A stretch of DNA of 64,000 nt. It comes from Arcuatula senhousia (taxonomy: Eukaryota > Mollusca > Bivalvia > Mytilida > Mytilidae). Each line of letters starts with the position of its first letter. Positions within the stretch are counted from its first letter, which is position 1. The stretch is from the NCBI GenBank assembly GCA_963971305.1, contig OZ020308.1:34129275-34193274 (forward strand). The letters are read 5' to 3'. The notes under the pieces are model-generated. The model was not told where the DNA came from. It did not search any database and saw nothing but the letters and a program-made list of their open reading frames with translations. The position numbers were made by a program, and so were the translations under genes. Of this stretch, positions 1 through 11,200 are shown one piece after another.

Positions 1-1
1 T

Positions 2-493
2 ACAAGAGCAGATGCATTTAGTACTAACAGCAAGTTACATTCAACTTTAAAGGGAATGCAGCATGGAGGCGTTGGAGTCTTTTTCAAAGAAGGGTTTCAG
101 TTTGAAAATGTTGAAGTGCAGTATAAAAATTTAGAATGCTTTGTTTTTAAAGTTGTGAGTTTAGATGTAGTCGTTGTCACAATCTACAGGACTCAAAAGC
201 ACCCGATTCATGATTTCATGGAAAATTTTATACCTCTTATTGAAAGGTTATTGCTAAAGACAGAAAAACTAATTGTTTTGGGTGACTTTAATCTGAACAT
301 CTTTAAAGGTGACACAGTTGTCTTGAATTACATGGAATCAATTGGATTCAGACAGTTAGTGACAAGTCCAACAACAGAGGGTGGTACACTGATTGACCAC
401 GTGTACTTCAAAGGAATTGATCCTTTAGAAATTTCAGTGTTTCCAACATACTACAGTTATCATGAGGCAATCCTGGTAAAGATGAAATATTAA
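2..493 (+). pseudogene. C-terminal part of an endonuclease/exonuclease/phosphatase-fold domain from a transposable element
   Basis: The reading frame is open from the window edge to the stop at 491-493, so the ATG at 56 is probably not the real start. The visible part carries two hallmarks of the endonuclease/exonuclease/phosphatase fold: a GDFN motif (VLGDFNLNIF, around 275-304) and, further on, TLIDHVYFKG followed by TYYSYHEAILV, which occupies the place of the final S-D-H motif. In this family these residues bind metal and cleave DNA to start element insertion. In animals such domains come from LINEs or from Helitrons/Helentrons. The motif wording resembles what I recall of Helitron-linked endonucleases, but the upstream sequence needed to decide is outside the window. 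No intact element can be shown, so I treat it as a mobile-element remnant. Confidence 0.6.
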
Positions 494-825
494 TAATGAT
501 TTTATTGATTCATTATGCAACTTCAAAATAAGAAAACTAAATAAAAATTACTTGCCTCCCAAAAATCCAACCCTACGTCCTCGTCGTGGGAGGTGGGTAC
601 TTGTGCAAATCTTGATTTTGCACAGGTAGCTAACAGGGCTCTGGTATACTGACGTAAGAGGGTTCGATTCCCTCCCTAGGCATTATTTTATTTCTGTGCT
701 GGTGCAAAGGTGGGCAGATTGCCTAGTGGCCCCGCGTCAGTAGATAAAAAGATATGATAAAGAAATAATCACAAGTGCTGTTTCCTAGACTTTGCACAAG
801 TAGCTAACATAACTTTGGTACCTTT
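494..825. repeat. Repeat-derived stretch with a tRNA-like B box
   Basis: No gene is visible. A tRNA B-box-like motif (GGTTCGATTCCC) lies near 660-672, as in the head of a tRNA-derived SINE or a degraded tRNA pseudogene, but no A box or cloverleaf could be found around it. A short stretch (TTTGCACAGGTAGCTAACA, near 618-636) recurs in altered form near 789-810. It may be the 3' non-coding tail of the mobile element whose coding tail ends at 493. Confidence 0.35.
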
Positions 826-1362
826 TTAGCTCACCTGGACCAAAGGTCTATGTGAGCTAATGCCATCACTTGGCATTCATCGTTGTCGTCCATCCTCTGC
901 TAACAATTGTTCAAAAATCTTCTTTGAAACTACTATATTTGTGAGCTATTGCCATTACTTGGCATCCGTTGTTGTTGTCTATCCTCTGCTAACAATTGTT
1001 CAAAAATCTTCTTTGAAACTAATATACACAAATGTACAGAATTTAATGAAACTTGGTATGATTGATCCTTAAGGTGTCCTCCACAAAAACTTGTCAGATG
1101 ACCCATTATAGGGTTTATGGCCCTAAAAAAGTCGAATTGGTGTTTTTTTCATGTTTTTATCCTATAAATTGAAATCTATTAGAGATGAGCTGTTGCTTGC
1201 TTAAACCTTCAGCTCAATATAAGCTGCACAAAAGTCTCCATTGATTTTAATTTGTCACAGGACAGACCCTTTTATATAGGGGTCATAGAAGAGTCTTTTA
1301 AAGCTTTAGGACCAGCAGGTGAGCAACTTAGGCTCCTGGGCTCCCCAGGAGCCTCTTGTTTT
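823..1362 (+). repeat. Interspersed repeat family R1 (AGCTCACC...GGTGAGC), short copy
   Basis: It begins TTTTTAGCTCACCTGGACC and ends with AGGTGAGC followed by an arm of GGCTCCTGG...CCAGGAGCC and CTCTTGTTTTT. The outer AGCTCACC and GGTGAGC are inverted. The same ends bracket copies at 12014-13645, 42413-43799 and, on the other strand, 38957-40408 and 61028-61660. The short open frame here (860-1072) lies wholly inside the repeat and is not taken as a gene. Confidence 0.75.
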
Positions 1363-1796
1363 TGTTTGGCTGCTTTACAGATAACCATTTTAATGATTAC
1401 GCTTTGAGTTTCCTATAAAAGCATGGTAGAAATATTCATAAGATTATGATTAGTTTTCAATGGTAAGTACGGTGTGTAAATACTAGACAAAATTCCTGTA
1501 GCTGGGATTATGATATTAAAGTCCAAAGAGACATCTCAATAGTAGTAATAACAAAATATCAGAACTGGAATGATAAATATCAAAGGAGACAATACAGAAC
1601 AAGGTAAAACATACTAGACAAATTTGAGATTGGTTTCGCTTTGAAAATTATTGCAAAAAAACACATTTCCTATAATTTAATTTAACCACTCAAATGACAT
1701 AAATCTGCAGTTAAGTTACAAGAATCATTACTGTAGACTTGTCTACTATGGAACCGTACAATATGTTACAGTTTTAAAGTTATTGGCAAAACCATG

Positions 1797-4700
1797 TTTC
1801 GCTAATAATGGTACCAAGTATCGAAAAGATATGTCGCGACACTTTTCGTATATTGACCGGGGAAAAGAAGAAGAAAAACTTTCCAATGTTCTTATTAGTG
1901 TTATGATAACCGTTACTTTTGGTTAGGCTATTTGAGTCTGTTTTGACAATAGTATTAAACTATTAGTTGCGAAAAATATTCTAGAGTAAAGAGCAGTGAG
2001 TCTGAAGTCAGAAAAAGTATGGCTGCTAAGGATTTATATGAAGGTTGCTATGGACTAAGGGTTACTTCCTGTTGAAAAAACTTTACCCTAAACTCAGAAA
2101 GAAGTCTTGGTTTAGAATATATATGATTGCTATGGACTTTTCATTAATGTTACCTTGTTGCTAGGGAATGACCTTGACCCATGACCTTTGACCTTGGACT
2201 CAAATTGTAGGTCTTGGCATTCTGATTCATTTAAGTATACATGTTTACTATACTATCTGTTATGGTTTTCAAGTTATGGGCAAAAAACGTGTTTCGCGAA
2301 ACTTGTTTTGGCCGCCATTTTGGAACCAGTCAACCGAATCATACACTGTTTGGACTCAAATTGTAGGTCTTTAAATTATCTATCAAATGAACCCTACATT
2401 TCATTCACCATCTGTAACCGTTTAAAAGTTATAATTAAAAAACCATTTTCTAATTACGAATCAAGGGCCGTAACTCAAAAACAGCAAGTTTTACGCTTTC
2501 GCACCTGACACATTTTTTGTAGCTTTCGACATGGCGAACATTTTTTCCATTTATTGTCCGCTTAAATTTTTTACAGTTTTTGTGTTATACTCAAAAAACA
2601 TTTTCCGATGGCGGCCATTTTGAAAATGGCTGTCCGTAGCCATGCGACTTTGGTTTTATATCGGAGGGCATAAGTTTACGGTCTCAAATAACCCATATGT
2701 TTACTATGTTATCTCAAACCGTTTTCAAGTTATAAGCCAAAAACCGTTTAGCCGAACCGCGTTAAAGGCCATAACTCAAAAACGGTTTGTCGCACAGTGT
2801 TTGACCCTTTATATCAAATAAAGGTCTAAATGAGACAAGTATTTTTCCCATTACATGTCTGCTTCTATCTTGTATGGTTTTTGAGCCTATCTGCACACAA
2901 GGTGTACCATGACCTCTGACCTTGAGATTTGACCTTTGACCTTGACATTTTTAAATGCAACATATGCCATCTAGGATGATTGGTAAAGGTCCCAAGTCTC
3001 TAGGACTAACCGTTTTGAAGAAAAAAAATTTGACGTGTCGCGACACTTTTCAGGTCAAAAACGCGTAACCAGGAAGTTGATCAAAAATTTTTTTTTTGCG
3101 TGATGACATGTTGCCAGGAGTCCAGCAACATTTCCCACACTTTAGATTTTTGATACCGGTTACTGTTTCTGAGATTATCTGATAACAAGGGTTTTTGGTC
3201 TGGGGCAGATAACTCCGTTACTAAAAATAGATCGGTTTCGCAGGGTCAGTCAAGGCGAGTCAGGGTATGACCGAATAATGGTACCAAGTGTCGTAAAGTT
3301 ATGTCGCGACACTTTTGTTATAGTGACCGCGGAAAAGAAGAAGAATAATAATAATAATAATTAAAATGCCATTTGTTCAGAGAACAAATGAGAGGTCTTT
3401 CCCTGTCTCTTGTCTCTCTGTCGCTTTAGCATGTTAGCATTATGGTGTCCAATACAAGTACTATAGACAAATGAGTCATTTTGTTTTCGATATGAGGTTA
3501 CCAATAGTTATCAAATAGGTTCCAGAATAAAGATCAAAGGGCCTAGTGTCAGAAAAAGGATGGTTGCTAAGGACATTTTGTTGGTTGCTATGGACTAAGG
3601 GTTACTTCCGGTTGACAAATTTTAACTCTAAACTCGGAAAGTAGTCTTGGTTAAGAATATATATGGTTGCTATGGACTTTTCATAAATGTTACCTTGTTG
3701 CTAGGGAATGACCTTGACCCATGACCTTTGACCTTGGACTCAAATTGTAGGTCTTGGCATTCTGATTCATTTAAGTATACATGTTTACTATACTATCTGT
3801 TATGGTTTTCAAGTTATGGGCAAAAAACGTGTTTCTCGAAACTTGTTTTGGCCGCCATTTTGGAACCAGTCAACCAAATCATACACTGTTTGGACTCAAA
3901 TTGTAGGTCTTTTAATTCTCTATCAAATAAACCCTACATTTCATTCACCATCTGTAACCGTTTAGAAGTTATAATTAAAAAACCATTTTTTAATTACGAA
4001 TCAAGGGCCGTAACTCAAAAACAACAAGTTTTACGCTTTCGCACCTGAAACATTTTTTGTAGCTTTAGTCGTGGCGAACATTTTTTCCATTTATTGTCCG
4101 CTTAAATTTTTTACAGTTTTTGTGTTATACTCAAAAAACAGTTTCCGATGGCGGCCATTTTGAAAATGGCTGTCCGTAGCCATGCGACTTTGGTTTTATA
4201 TCGAAGGGCATAAGTTTACGGTCTCAAATAACCCATATGTTTACTATGGTATCTCGAACCGTTTTCAAGTTATGAGCCAAAAACCGTTTAACCGAAACGC
4301 GTTAAGGGCCATAACTCGAAAACGGTTTGTCGCACAGTGTTCAACCCTATATATCAAATGAAGGTCTAAATGAGACGAGTATTTTCCCCATTACATGTCT
4401 GCTTAATTTTTGTATGGTTTTTGAGTGAAATTGAAAACAAGGTGTACCATGACCTCTGACCTTGAGATTTGACCTTTGACCTTGACATTTTTAAATGTAA
4501 CATATATCATCCGTGATGATTGGTGAAGGTCTCAAGTCTCTAGAACTAACCGTTTTGAAGAAAAAAATTTTGACGTGTCGCGACAGGTTTCGACTCAAAA
4601 ACGCGTAACCAGGAAGTTGTTCGGAAATTTTTTTTTTGATCTACAAATCATCCCTAGGAGTCAAATGACATTTTCCACTCTTTAGATTTTTGATACCGGT

Positions 4701-4900
4701 TACGGTTTCTGAGATTATCTGATAACAAGGGTTTTCGGTCTGGGGCAGATAACTCCGTTACTAAAAATAGATCGGTTTCGCAGGGTCAGTCAAGGCGAGT
4801 CAGGGTATGACCGAATAATGGTACCAAGTGTCGTAAAGTTATGTCGCGACACTTTTGTTATAGTGACCGCGGAAAAGAAGAAGAATAATAATAATAATAA
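1797..4900 (+). repeat. Two ~1.54-kb tandem repeat units plus a partial third
   Basis: A long unit is repeated head to tail with a period of about 1,540 bp: a block at 2188-2508 recurs almost unchanged at 3728-4048. A closing motif with the palindrome TGTCGCGACA, followed by GACCGCGGAAAAGAAGAAG and (AAT)n, ends units near 3360 and 4900. A diverged version occurs at 1799-1880. Inside each unit are runs of CCTTTGACCTTG-like hormone-response half-sites (2170-2200, 3710-3740) and GCCGCCATTTTGG motifs. The paired 106-residue open frames are non-coding by appearance. No transposase is visible, so the family is unnamed. Confidence 0.8.
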
Positions 4901-4902
4901 TC

Positions 4903-5112
4903 AGAAGAAATACAATAAGGTCTTTCCACTGTAGTGGGAAAGACCTTAATAATAATCAGAAGAAATACAATAAGGTCTTTCCACTGTAGTGGGAAAGACC
5001 TTAATAATCAGAAGAAATACAATAAGGTCTTTCCACTGTAGTGGGAAAGACCTTAATAATAGGCCGACGAAATACAATAAGGTCTTCCCTTTGGAAAGGG
5101 AAAGACCTTAAT
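4903..5112. repeat. Cluster of four near-identical hairpins (52-55 bp period)
   Basis: Four inverted repeats lie at 4916-4948, 4971-5003, 5023-5055 and 5078-5110. Each has a ~15-bp stem of the form TAAGGTCTTTCC...GGAAAGACCTTA. The first three have the same sequence, with a one-base C bulge. The fourth has a changed inner stem and loop, with both arms altered so that pairing is kept. The spacers read AATAATCAGAAGAAATACAA or a variant. The array abuts the end of the 1.54-kb tandem repeat, and a partial relative (AGGTCTTTCCC) follows the previous unit near 3392. This looks like a terminal hairpin of that element copied in tandem. Confidence 0.85.
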
Positions 5113-8100
5113 AATAGGATGGGAAAGACTTCATCTGTTTTGTTTAATAAATGTTTAATAAGATAAACACGATAAAAGACTGTTAATACAATTTCGTTGT
5201 TTTTTGTCTTCAATATGGTACATGTATATAGGTATATATTTCATATTGAATACATTAAATTAAGACGACAGACTTTAATATAATGTAGTCTAATATAATG
5301 TACACTTATTCCACATCTCTTTATTTTCTATTTATTCTAAATATCTATTGAACACAATTTTATCACATATTATAATGGTAAAACAACTCTAAACGAATTA
5401 GAGATGAGCAATCTTAATGACTAAAAGGAAAAACAAAAAACAAAAAAGGATACTAATAAAAGCACACCGGAGAAATTGAAGAAAGCGATGGTCCTCGCAT
5501 AGTACATTTGTACACGTATTTCAAAAGAAATGGTGGATTGAACCAGGTTTCATGGCGATATACCTACCTCTTTGTATTATTATCATTTGATTATTTTAAT
5601 GAAGGATATGGCTAATTTGAAACTAAAAAGCAGTGTGTCAAAAATCTTTAAATAAAAAGAGCAACACAGTCAAAAAATCAAAAAGGCCGGATTATGTTTT
5701 TGCTGAAAAGTTAATAGTAAATTGGTATATTAAAAAATAAACCTGCATATTAAGCGCGCAAAAATAGAACCTTGGCCCCAATTCTTTCGAACATAAAAAG
5801 CAGGACAATGAAAATATCAATAGCACCCCCTATAAAAATCAAATTATCGCCCCCTTAGATCTATTGTCTTGATTCAACGGTCACAAAAACATGAATAGGT
5901 CCCGATTTGTTTCTTAATATCTGCATTGAAAAATATAGGTAAAAGCAAGCTGAAATTTGGTTAAGCACGTACTTTTAAAAAAAGGAATATTTAAAAAAAA
6001 CGACCCTTCAATCGACCCCCCCCCCAAATGAATTAAATAAAAAAATAAAAAATCTGCCAACGGGTATGGATTAAATCATATTACAATCAAGGAGGACAAG
6101 TACAAATTCATCTTCATGGTTATTAGAATTTAGATAAGTTTGAAATGCGCATGTGTTGATAAACTGCGCCAGCCTTCATCATATTGATTAAGAATATTGT
6201 AATAACAGTCTATTATCATTTTATCTCAGAATAATTATAAAACAAAACGTAGCATTATTATTTATTTTTAGCGGTTTTATAAACAAAGCCGGCCATTTTA
6301 TGTACTCTGACTACAATAGACAGTGGTTATAAGATATTAGTGCCCATACCAAAGACAAATATACATGTACATAATTAAAGCGCAATTAAGATGAATGTTT
6401 CTTCCGTAAATGACTCTTTTTAGTGTGAGATGACCAGGTTGAGATGCGAGCACGTGCAGTGATCTCACACTGGTCAATTAACCAATAATAACCACCGGTA
6501 CTGATATCAATCGATGATATCGACCAATGAAATGCGATGTTATTTTAAACTTTCGGTTTTTAGAATGAAGTCATCTAAGGTTTCAGAATATAGATAAATG
6601 CTTTTTACGGAAGAAATATGTACTTACACGCGTTCTTGGAAAACCGGCAATGATCTTTCACTCGTGATAGAATTTTTTTGGGTCTTTTGACTCGTTCCGC
6701 TGCGCTCCACTCGCAAAAAGACTGAAAAATTCTATCACTCGTGAAAGATCAGTCGGTCTTTTCCAAGAACTTATGTGAGAACCTATAAGATATAAACTTC
6801 ATTAAGAGAAGTGCTATACCAAAACAAAATGTAAAACGCTACATAATCGCTAAGAGCAATAAAACCAAAAGATGCCGAACTAGAAATCAAATAAACAAAT
6901 AGAACAACCTATGCATGGTATGGAATGAAAACAAGTTAAAGTACAGTAAGAAGAGCGCATTATTCACTCGAATTTCACATTGAAAGAACACGAACCACGT
7001 TTGGACAAATAAATCCTGCTAGTGAGATTTATATGTCCTGTTGCATCAATCACTAGAAAATGGTGTTGTGACCAATGCCTGAAAATAGTTTTTCGATAGT
7101 TAAAAAATACCATCTACTCTGATTTTTTAACCAGTGTTATTCGCTTAAAAATTAACACCTAAATCTAAATGTATTATTGCAAACCATCTACAAAAAGAAG
7201 ACTTTAAATGAAAAATGATTAAAGATTAAAATCTTTTTAATCAACATGTTATTGTCAATGTTTAATATGATATACTTTATTATTGATCAAAATGTTTCAC
7301 ATTGTCTCAGCTTTTTACTTTATGAAAGAAGAAAAGGAGTACCAAATGGTGCGTAAACACGTCAAACATCACCAGAATAGCGTTTAGCCGCTTTGAAACA
7401 ACCAATCTAAAAAGGCCAAGTGTGAATGCGAAAGACGCAATCCCTATGTCATGTATATAGAAGAATAATCTAGCTTTGAAATTTCTTGAAGGGACTTTAG
7501 TTTTCAAACTATTCACATAAAGGTAAGATTGTAATAAACTATTGTATAGAATTTATTTTATTCAATTTATTATAATAGAAAATATATTTATCATTATTGA
7601 TTATGAAAATATTATTCTTTAAGCATGCAAAGTGAAAATCATGAAGAAGAAAGAAAAACAAAGTAAAATAAAAAACAATGAACAAATTATTGGTATAGAC
7701 GCTGCGTTGCTTTTTGGTTTGTAATTACTCTATATATGTTGATTTTTTCTGAGCAATAACATTTTTATCACTCAAAAATATGTATTTTGAATGTATATTT
7801 TTTGCATCCAAAAAAACGAAGGAGAAACAAAGTAAAAACAATAATCTCTTAATAAAGAATGGATCGAATTCAAAGATTCAGAAATGAGTAAAATACTAAT
7901 TATTTTTTTAACGGTCGTTTTGTTCTAAGCTATCAACGTATTTTCCAATCAAGCTATAAATTGCATGCTATATCGTTAATTTGAATGATTTTATTAAAAT
8001 TGAATTAAAAACGAAAGAATATGAAATATGTGCCAGAAAGACACGATCCACATATTGAAATGATTTTGATAAATGTACATTAGCAAAATTTCACTGCGTG

Positions 8101-8196
8101 TGAAGCGCTTTTCTGGATTAACCTTCATCAGACACGCTAGGAGTAAAAAACTTGTGAAGTCCACAGTTTTTATGAATATTACGTTTTGTAGCCGTT
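5113..8196. other. Gene-free region upstream of the first carbonic anhydrase gene
   Basis: AT-rich DNA with no supported coding region. It contains a fragment of the repeat tail TTATTCCACATCTCTTTAT (5306-5324), which is seen again near 27820 and 54932, and the foldback element at 6620-6783. The promoter of the downstream gene should lie at the right end, but I could not identify a convincing core promoter. Confidence 0.5.
6620..6783. repeat. Foldback (long inverted repeat) element
   Basis: The left arm (about 6622-6677: GTTCTTGGAAAA, then GATCTTTCACTCGTGATAGA) is the reverse complement, with a few mismatches, of the right arm (about 6724-6783: TCTATCACTCGTGAAAGATC, then TTTTCCAAGAAC). The loop holds a second, weaker pair of arms around CCGCTGCGCTCC. 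A transcript would form a hairpin of roughly 55 bp per arm. It has no coding potential and is consistent with a MITE or foldback element. Confidence 0.8.
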
Positions 8197-8210
8197 ATGG
8201 TGGTTGGTAA
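8172..8210 (+). promoter_or_regulatory. Upstream open reading frame overlapping the carbonic anhydrase start
   Basis: An ATG at 8172 opens a 12-codon frame ending at the TAA at 8208-8210. It overlaps the predicted start codon (8197) in another frame. If the transcript starts upstream of 8172, ribosomes would meet this ATG first. Whether the 5' UTR includes it is unknown. Confidence 0.35.
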
Positions 8211-11200
8211 ATTGATGCTGGGGATCTTACTATATATTGTAAATCTCACTCTCAGCGAGGGTTCGGGTATGTATTATAGAAAATATATGTGATTATCAGT
8301 TTTGATTTATTGAAAGCGGGATATAGTTTATTTAATTGATTTGCTCAATGTTTTCTCAATGTCTTCGTATTTGTTTTATCTCACGCCTTTTTCTTTTCTT
8401 GTCTAAATCTAGCACTCTCGTCTATTCTAATTATATTATCCTTATTCCAAGTTACAGTCTTTGTCTAAAGAGTTTATGAAGAGTCATTTTCGATGTGTTT
8501 TTTTTTAAAGTTTTGACTTTATATCGTCAACCGAATTAAAAAACTGGTTCCATTGAACATTGTTTTACATTTTGAAAACATTTGTTTAAGTTGTCATCTT
8601 TTAATAATTATAAAGCGTCACTTATTTTACAGCATACTGTTTTAGATGCTTATTAAGTGTGATACATTGATACAAAATCACGATATAGGAAAAGCTAGAG
8701 AAAGTCGCGGTTGTCTTCTTTGATCTTTATTATTTTTCTAAACAATGTTAATAAATTCCACCCTTTCCTTAAGATACGATAACGTTACCCGCAGTCCACT
8801 ACGGACCCACGAGAAAGGCGGACTTAGTGGACTAAGGGTTAAAAAGGGTAAAGGTATTTAAAAATTACAAATACCAAAATGCAGGTATAAACGTTTAATT
8901 TGGATATGCTATATATCGATATTTCGAGGAGTAACCTCTCATCAGTAGCATTAAAATTAAATTGGAGTTAAGATTCATTTAACGTCGGTTAGTACACATC
9001 AGTAACGTGTACTCCGTCAAAAGATTTACATAAGCTCTGAAGAGTTTTGACCGACGCAAATATTAACGACCGTTTGGCTAATATGAGGCCTTTGCATTGT
9101 CAACAGGCTTTTGTGGGAGGAAAGCCCGATATTCAAAGCTGGAAAATCGGTGAAAGCCACGAGCAACGGAAGGTGCCTTTAAACCTTGACACGTGTGGGG
9201 CTTGAACCCACAGAGGTGTCGACCTGTGTTTCACAGACCATAGTCTTAACCATTCGGCCACCGCGCTCCTATACGTAATCGTATCTAAAGACCATAGCCT
9301 TAACCACTCGGTCACCGCGCTCGTAATCGTATCTAAAAATATACAGACCCCTGACAATTGTAAATTCATTGCTACTATCAATGTCAACACATGCTTTTTC
9401 ATTTTTTTAAAAAACCTCATGAATGTAGTCTTGGTAGTGATTGAAAATATAATTAATTATTATGAAAAAGGTTAAGAGACGTAAATAGATTAATCTTAAT
9501 CCGTGTTCATAAGACACACCCATCCGTTTCCCTTAATTTTTCTCAACTTTGTTGTCATTTGTATTTCGAACACACGTGAAGGTTAGCACTGCTGGTGGAG
9601 TTTAAATTCCCCGAGGTTAGCCCGCTCCGGCACCAACACTTTTGAGTTGGAGAATACATCAAAGCTTTAAATTATCCGTCTAAATTTCAAAATTGTCTAA
9701 ACCCTAAGGTTCTTCCTACCCCAGACATAGGTTGAATATCTTAGTAGTAATTTGGTTCCCCAGTTTGGTAGTTTTGGTTATACTGTTCTTTGCTCTTCAT
9801 ATTCATACAGTGTTTGGCATTTTCAATATTTTTGGTAGAGCGCCTCTGATGAGTCTTGAATAGACGAAACGCGCGTCAGGCGTAGCAAAATTTATTGTCT
9901 GGAACTTTGTTGTCATTTGTATCTCTAACGTGGGTGTGAAAGCAAAGCACTTCTTGTTTTTTTTTCTTTTCAGAGTGGGGATATAACCATGGTGTTAGTA
10001 AGTATTTCAATGTTTTAACTACCCTATACCTTCAAAACGTAGAACTACTTTCACATGTTTGAGATTTTTAAAAGTTTGAAGATAACCCTTATTCTTTACA
10101 GAAAAGCTCATTGAACTGCTACTTTATTTTTGTATTTTTGTATGAAGGATACTTTTAATAGTCTATTACATTGTGGATTCATATATTTTCTTGGATACCA
10201 GTTTCCGTGGTTTGGTGAAAAAGTATCAATTCGTGGGTTCTAATTTCCGTGGTTCTGAAGGCTGAAGCATACAGATCAACGTTTGATTCCATTTTTTTTC
10301 AAAATTGAGTTAAAAGATATGATGGTTAATTGTTTTAATTAGTGTTGACTGGTCTGCTGTACTGAGATGATCACCTCAATATCCCTATTGTGTCTCACAA
10401 CTATGTTCTGTTCTATGGTCATTACCGGATCCTAAGATCGCAATGGAAGAGGGAGGTTTGGCGTCATAAAACCTGGTTTAACCCACCATTTCGTTTGAAA
10501 TGCCTGTACCAAGTCAGGACCATTGCGATCCATCAATTCTCCGGTATGACTGATTCGTTTTTGTCGTTTTCTCTGGACTGTGAGATTGATCATTCAAGTT
10601 CGGTAGTTTTGTTATTACCTTTATTTGTGAGGGTATCAAAATTCTTGGGCCAATGCCAACCACGAAAACCACGAAAACCACGAAATTTGATACACCATGG
10701 ATATTAATGATTAACTATACATGTACGACCTTAAAAAGATTAATATAGCAGAGTATAGGCATTCTAGAAATGCTTAGCAATCACATTTATTTATATGTGT
10801 GTTGTTCTGAGCTTTTGTTAAGGTACATGGTTTCATTGCTTGCAATATTAGGGAAAGTAGAGGCCAAATGAAATGTGTGTGTTATATATAATTCATTATA
10901 GTCCCTTCTGGAAGAGGTTCTTGACTTTAATAGTGCTTAGCAAATTTACTGGCATTTCCTCGAAATTAACCAAGAAAATTTAGAATCTATAGCAAAACAT
11001 ATAAAGTAGGTCGAGTTACCCTAAACAGACATGTATATATCTTTTTTAATGACTAACTTTTACAGAGCCTGCTGAATGGAAGAATATTTTCCCGACATGC
11101 GATGGACTGAAGCAATCTCCTATCAACATACCAACCGATTTGGCGAAAACATCCGATATTCTAAATACTTTCAACTTCGATGAACTGTCTCGTATGACCA

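Noticed and set aside
2188..4048. Pair of 106-residue open frames at 2188-2508 and 3728-4048
   Set aside because: They are copies of the 1.54-kb tandem repeat; no domain, and similar non-coding sequence lies around them.
4903..5112. Possible CRISPR array
   Set aside because: The spacers are themselves repeated, the repeats are hairpins at the end of a eukaryotic interspersed element, and the genome is metazoan.
9190..9270. Functional serine tRNA gene
   Set aside because: A and B boxes exist, but the anticodon and acceptor stems do not pair.
9133..9420. 95-residue minus-strand frame with WLRLWS repeats
   Set aside because: It is translation of a tRNA-derived SINE with a duplicated head.
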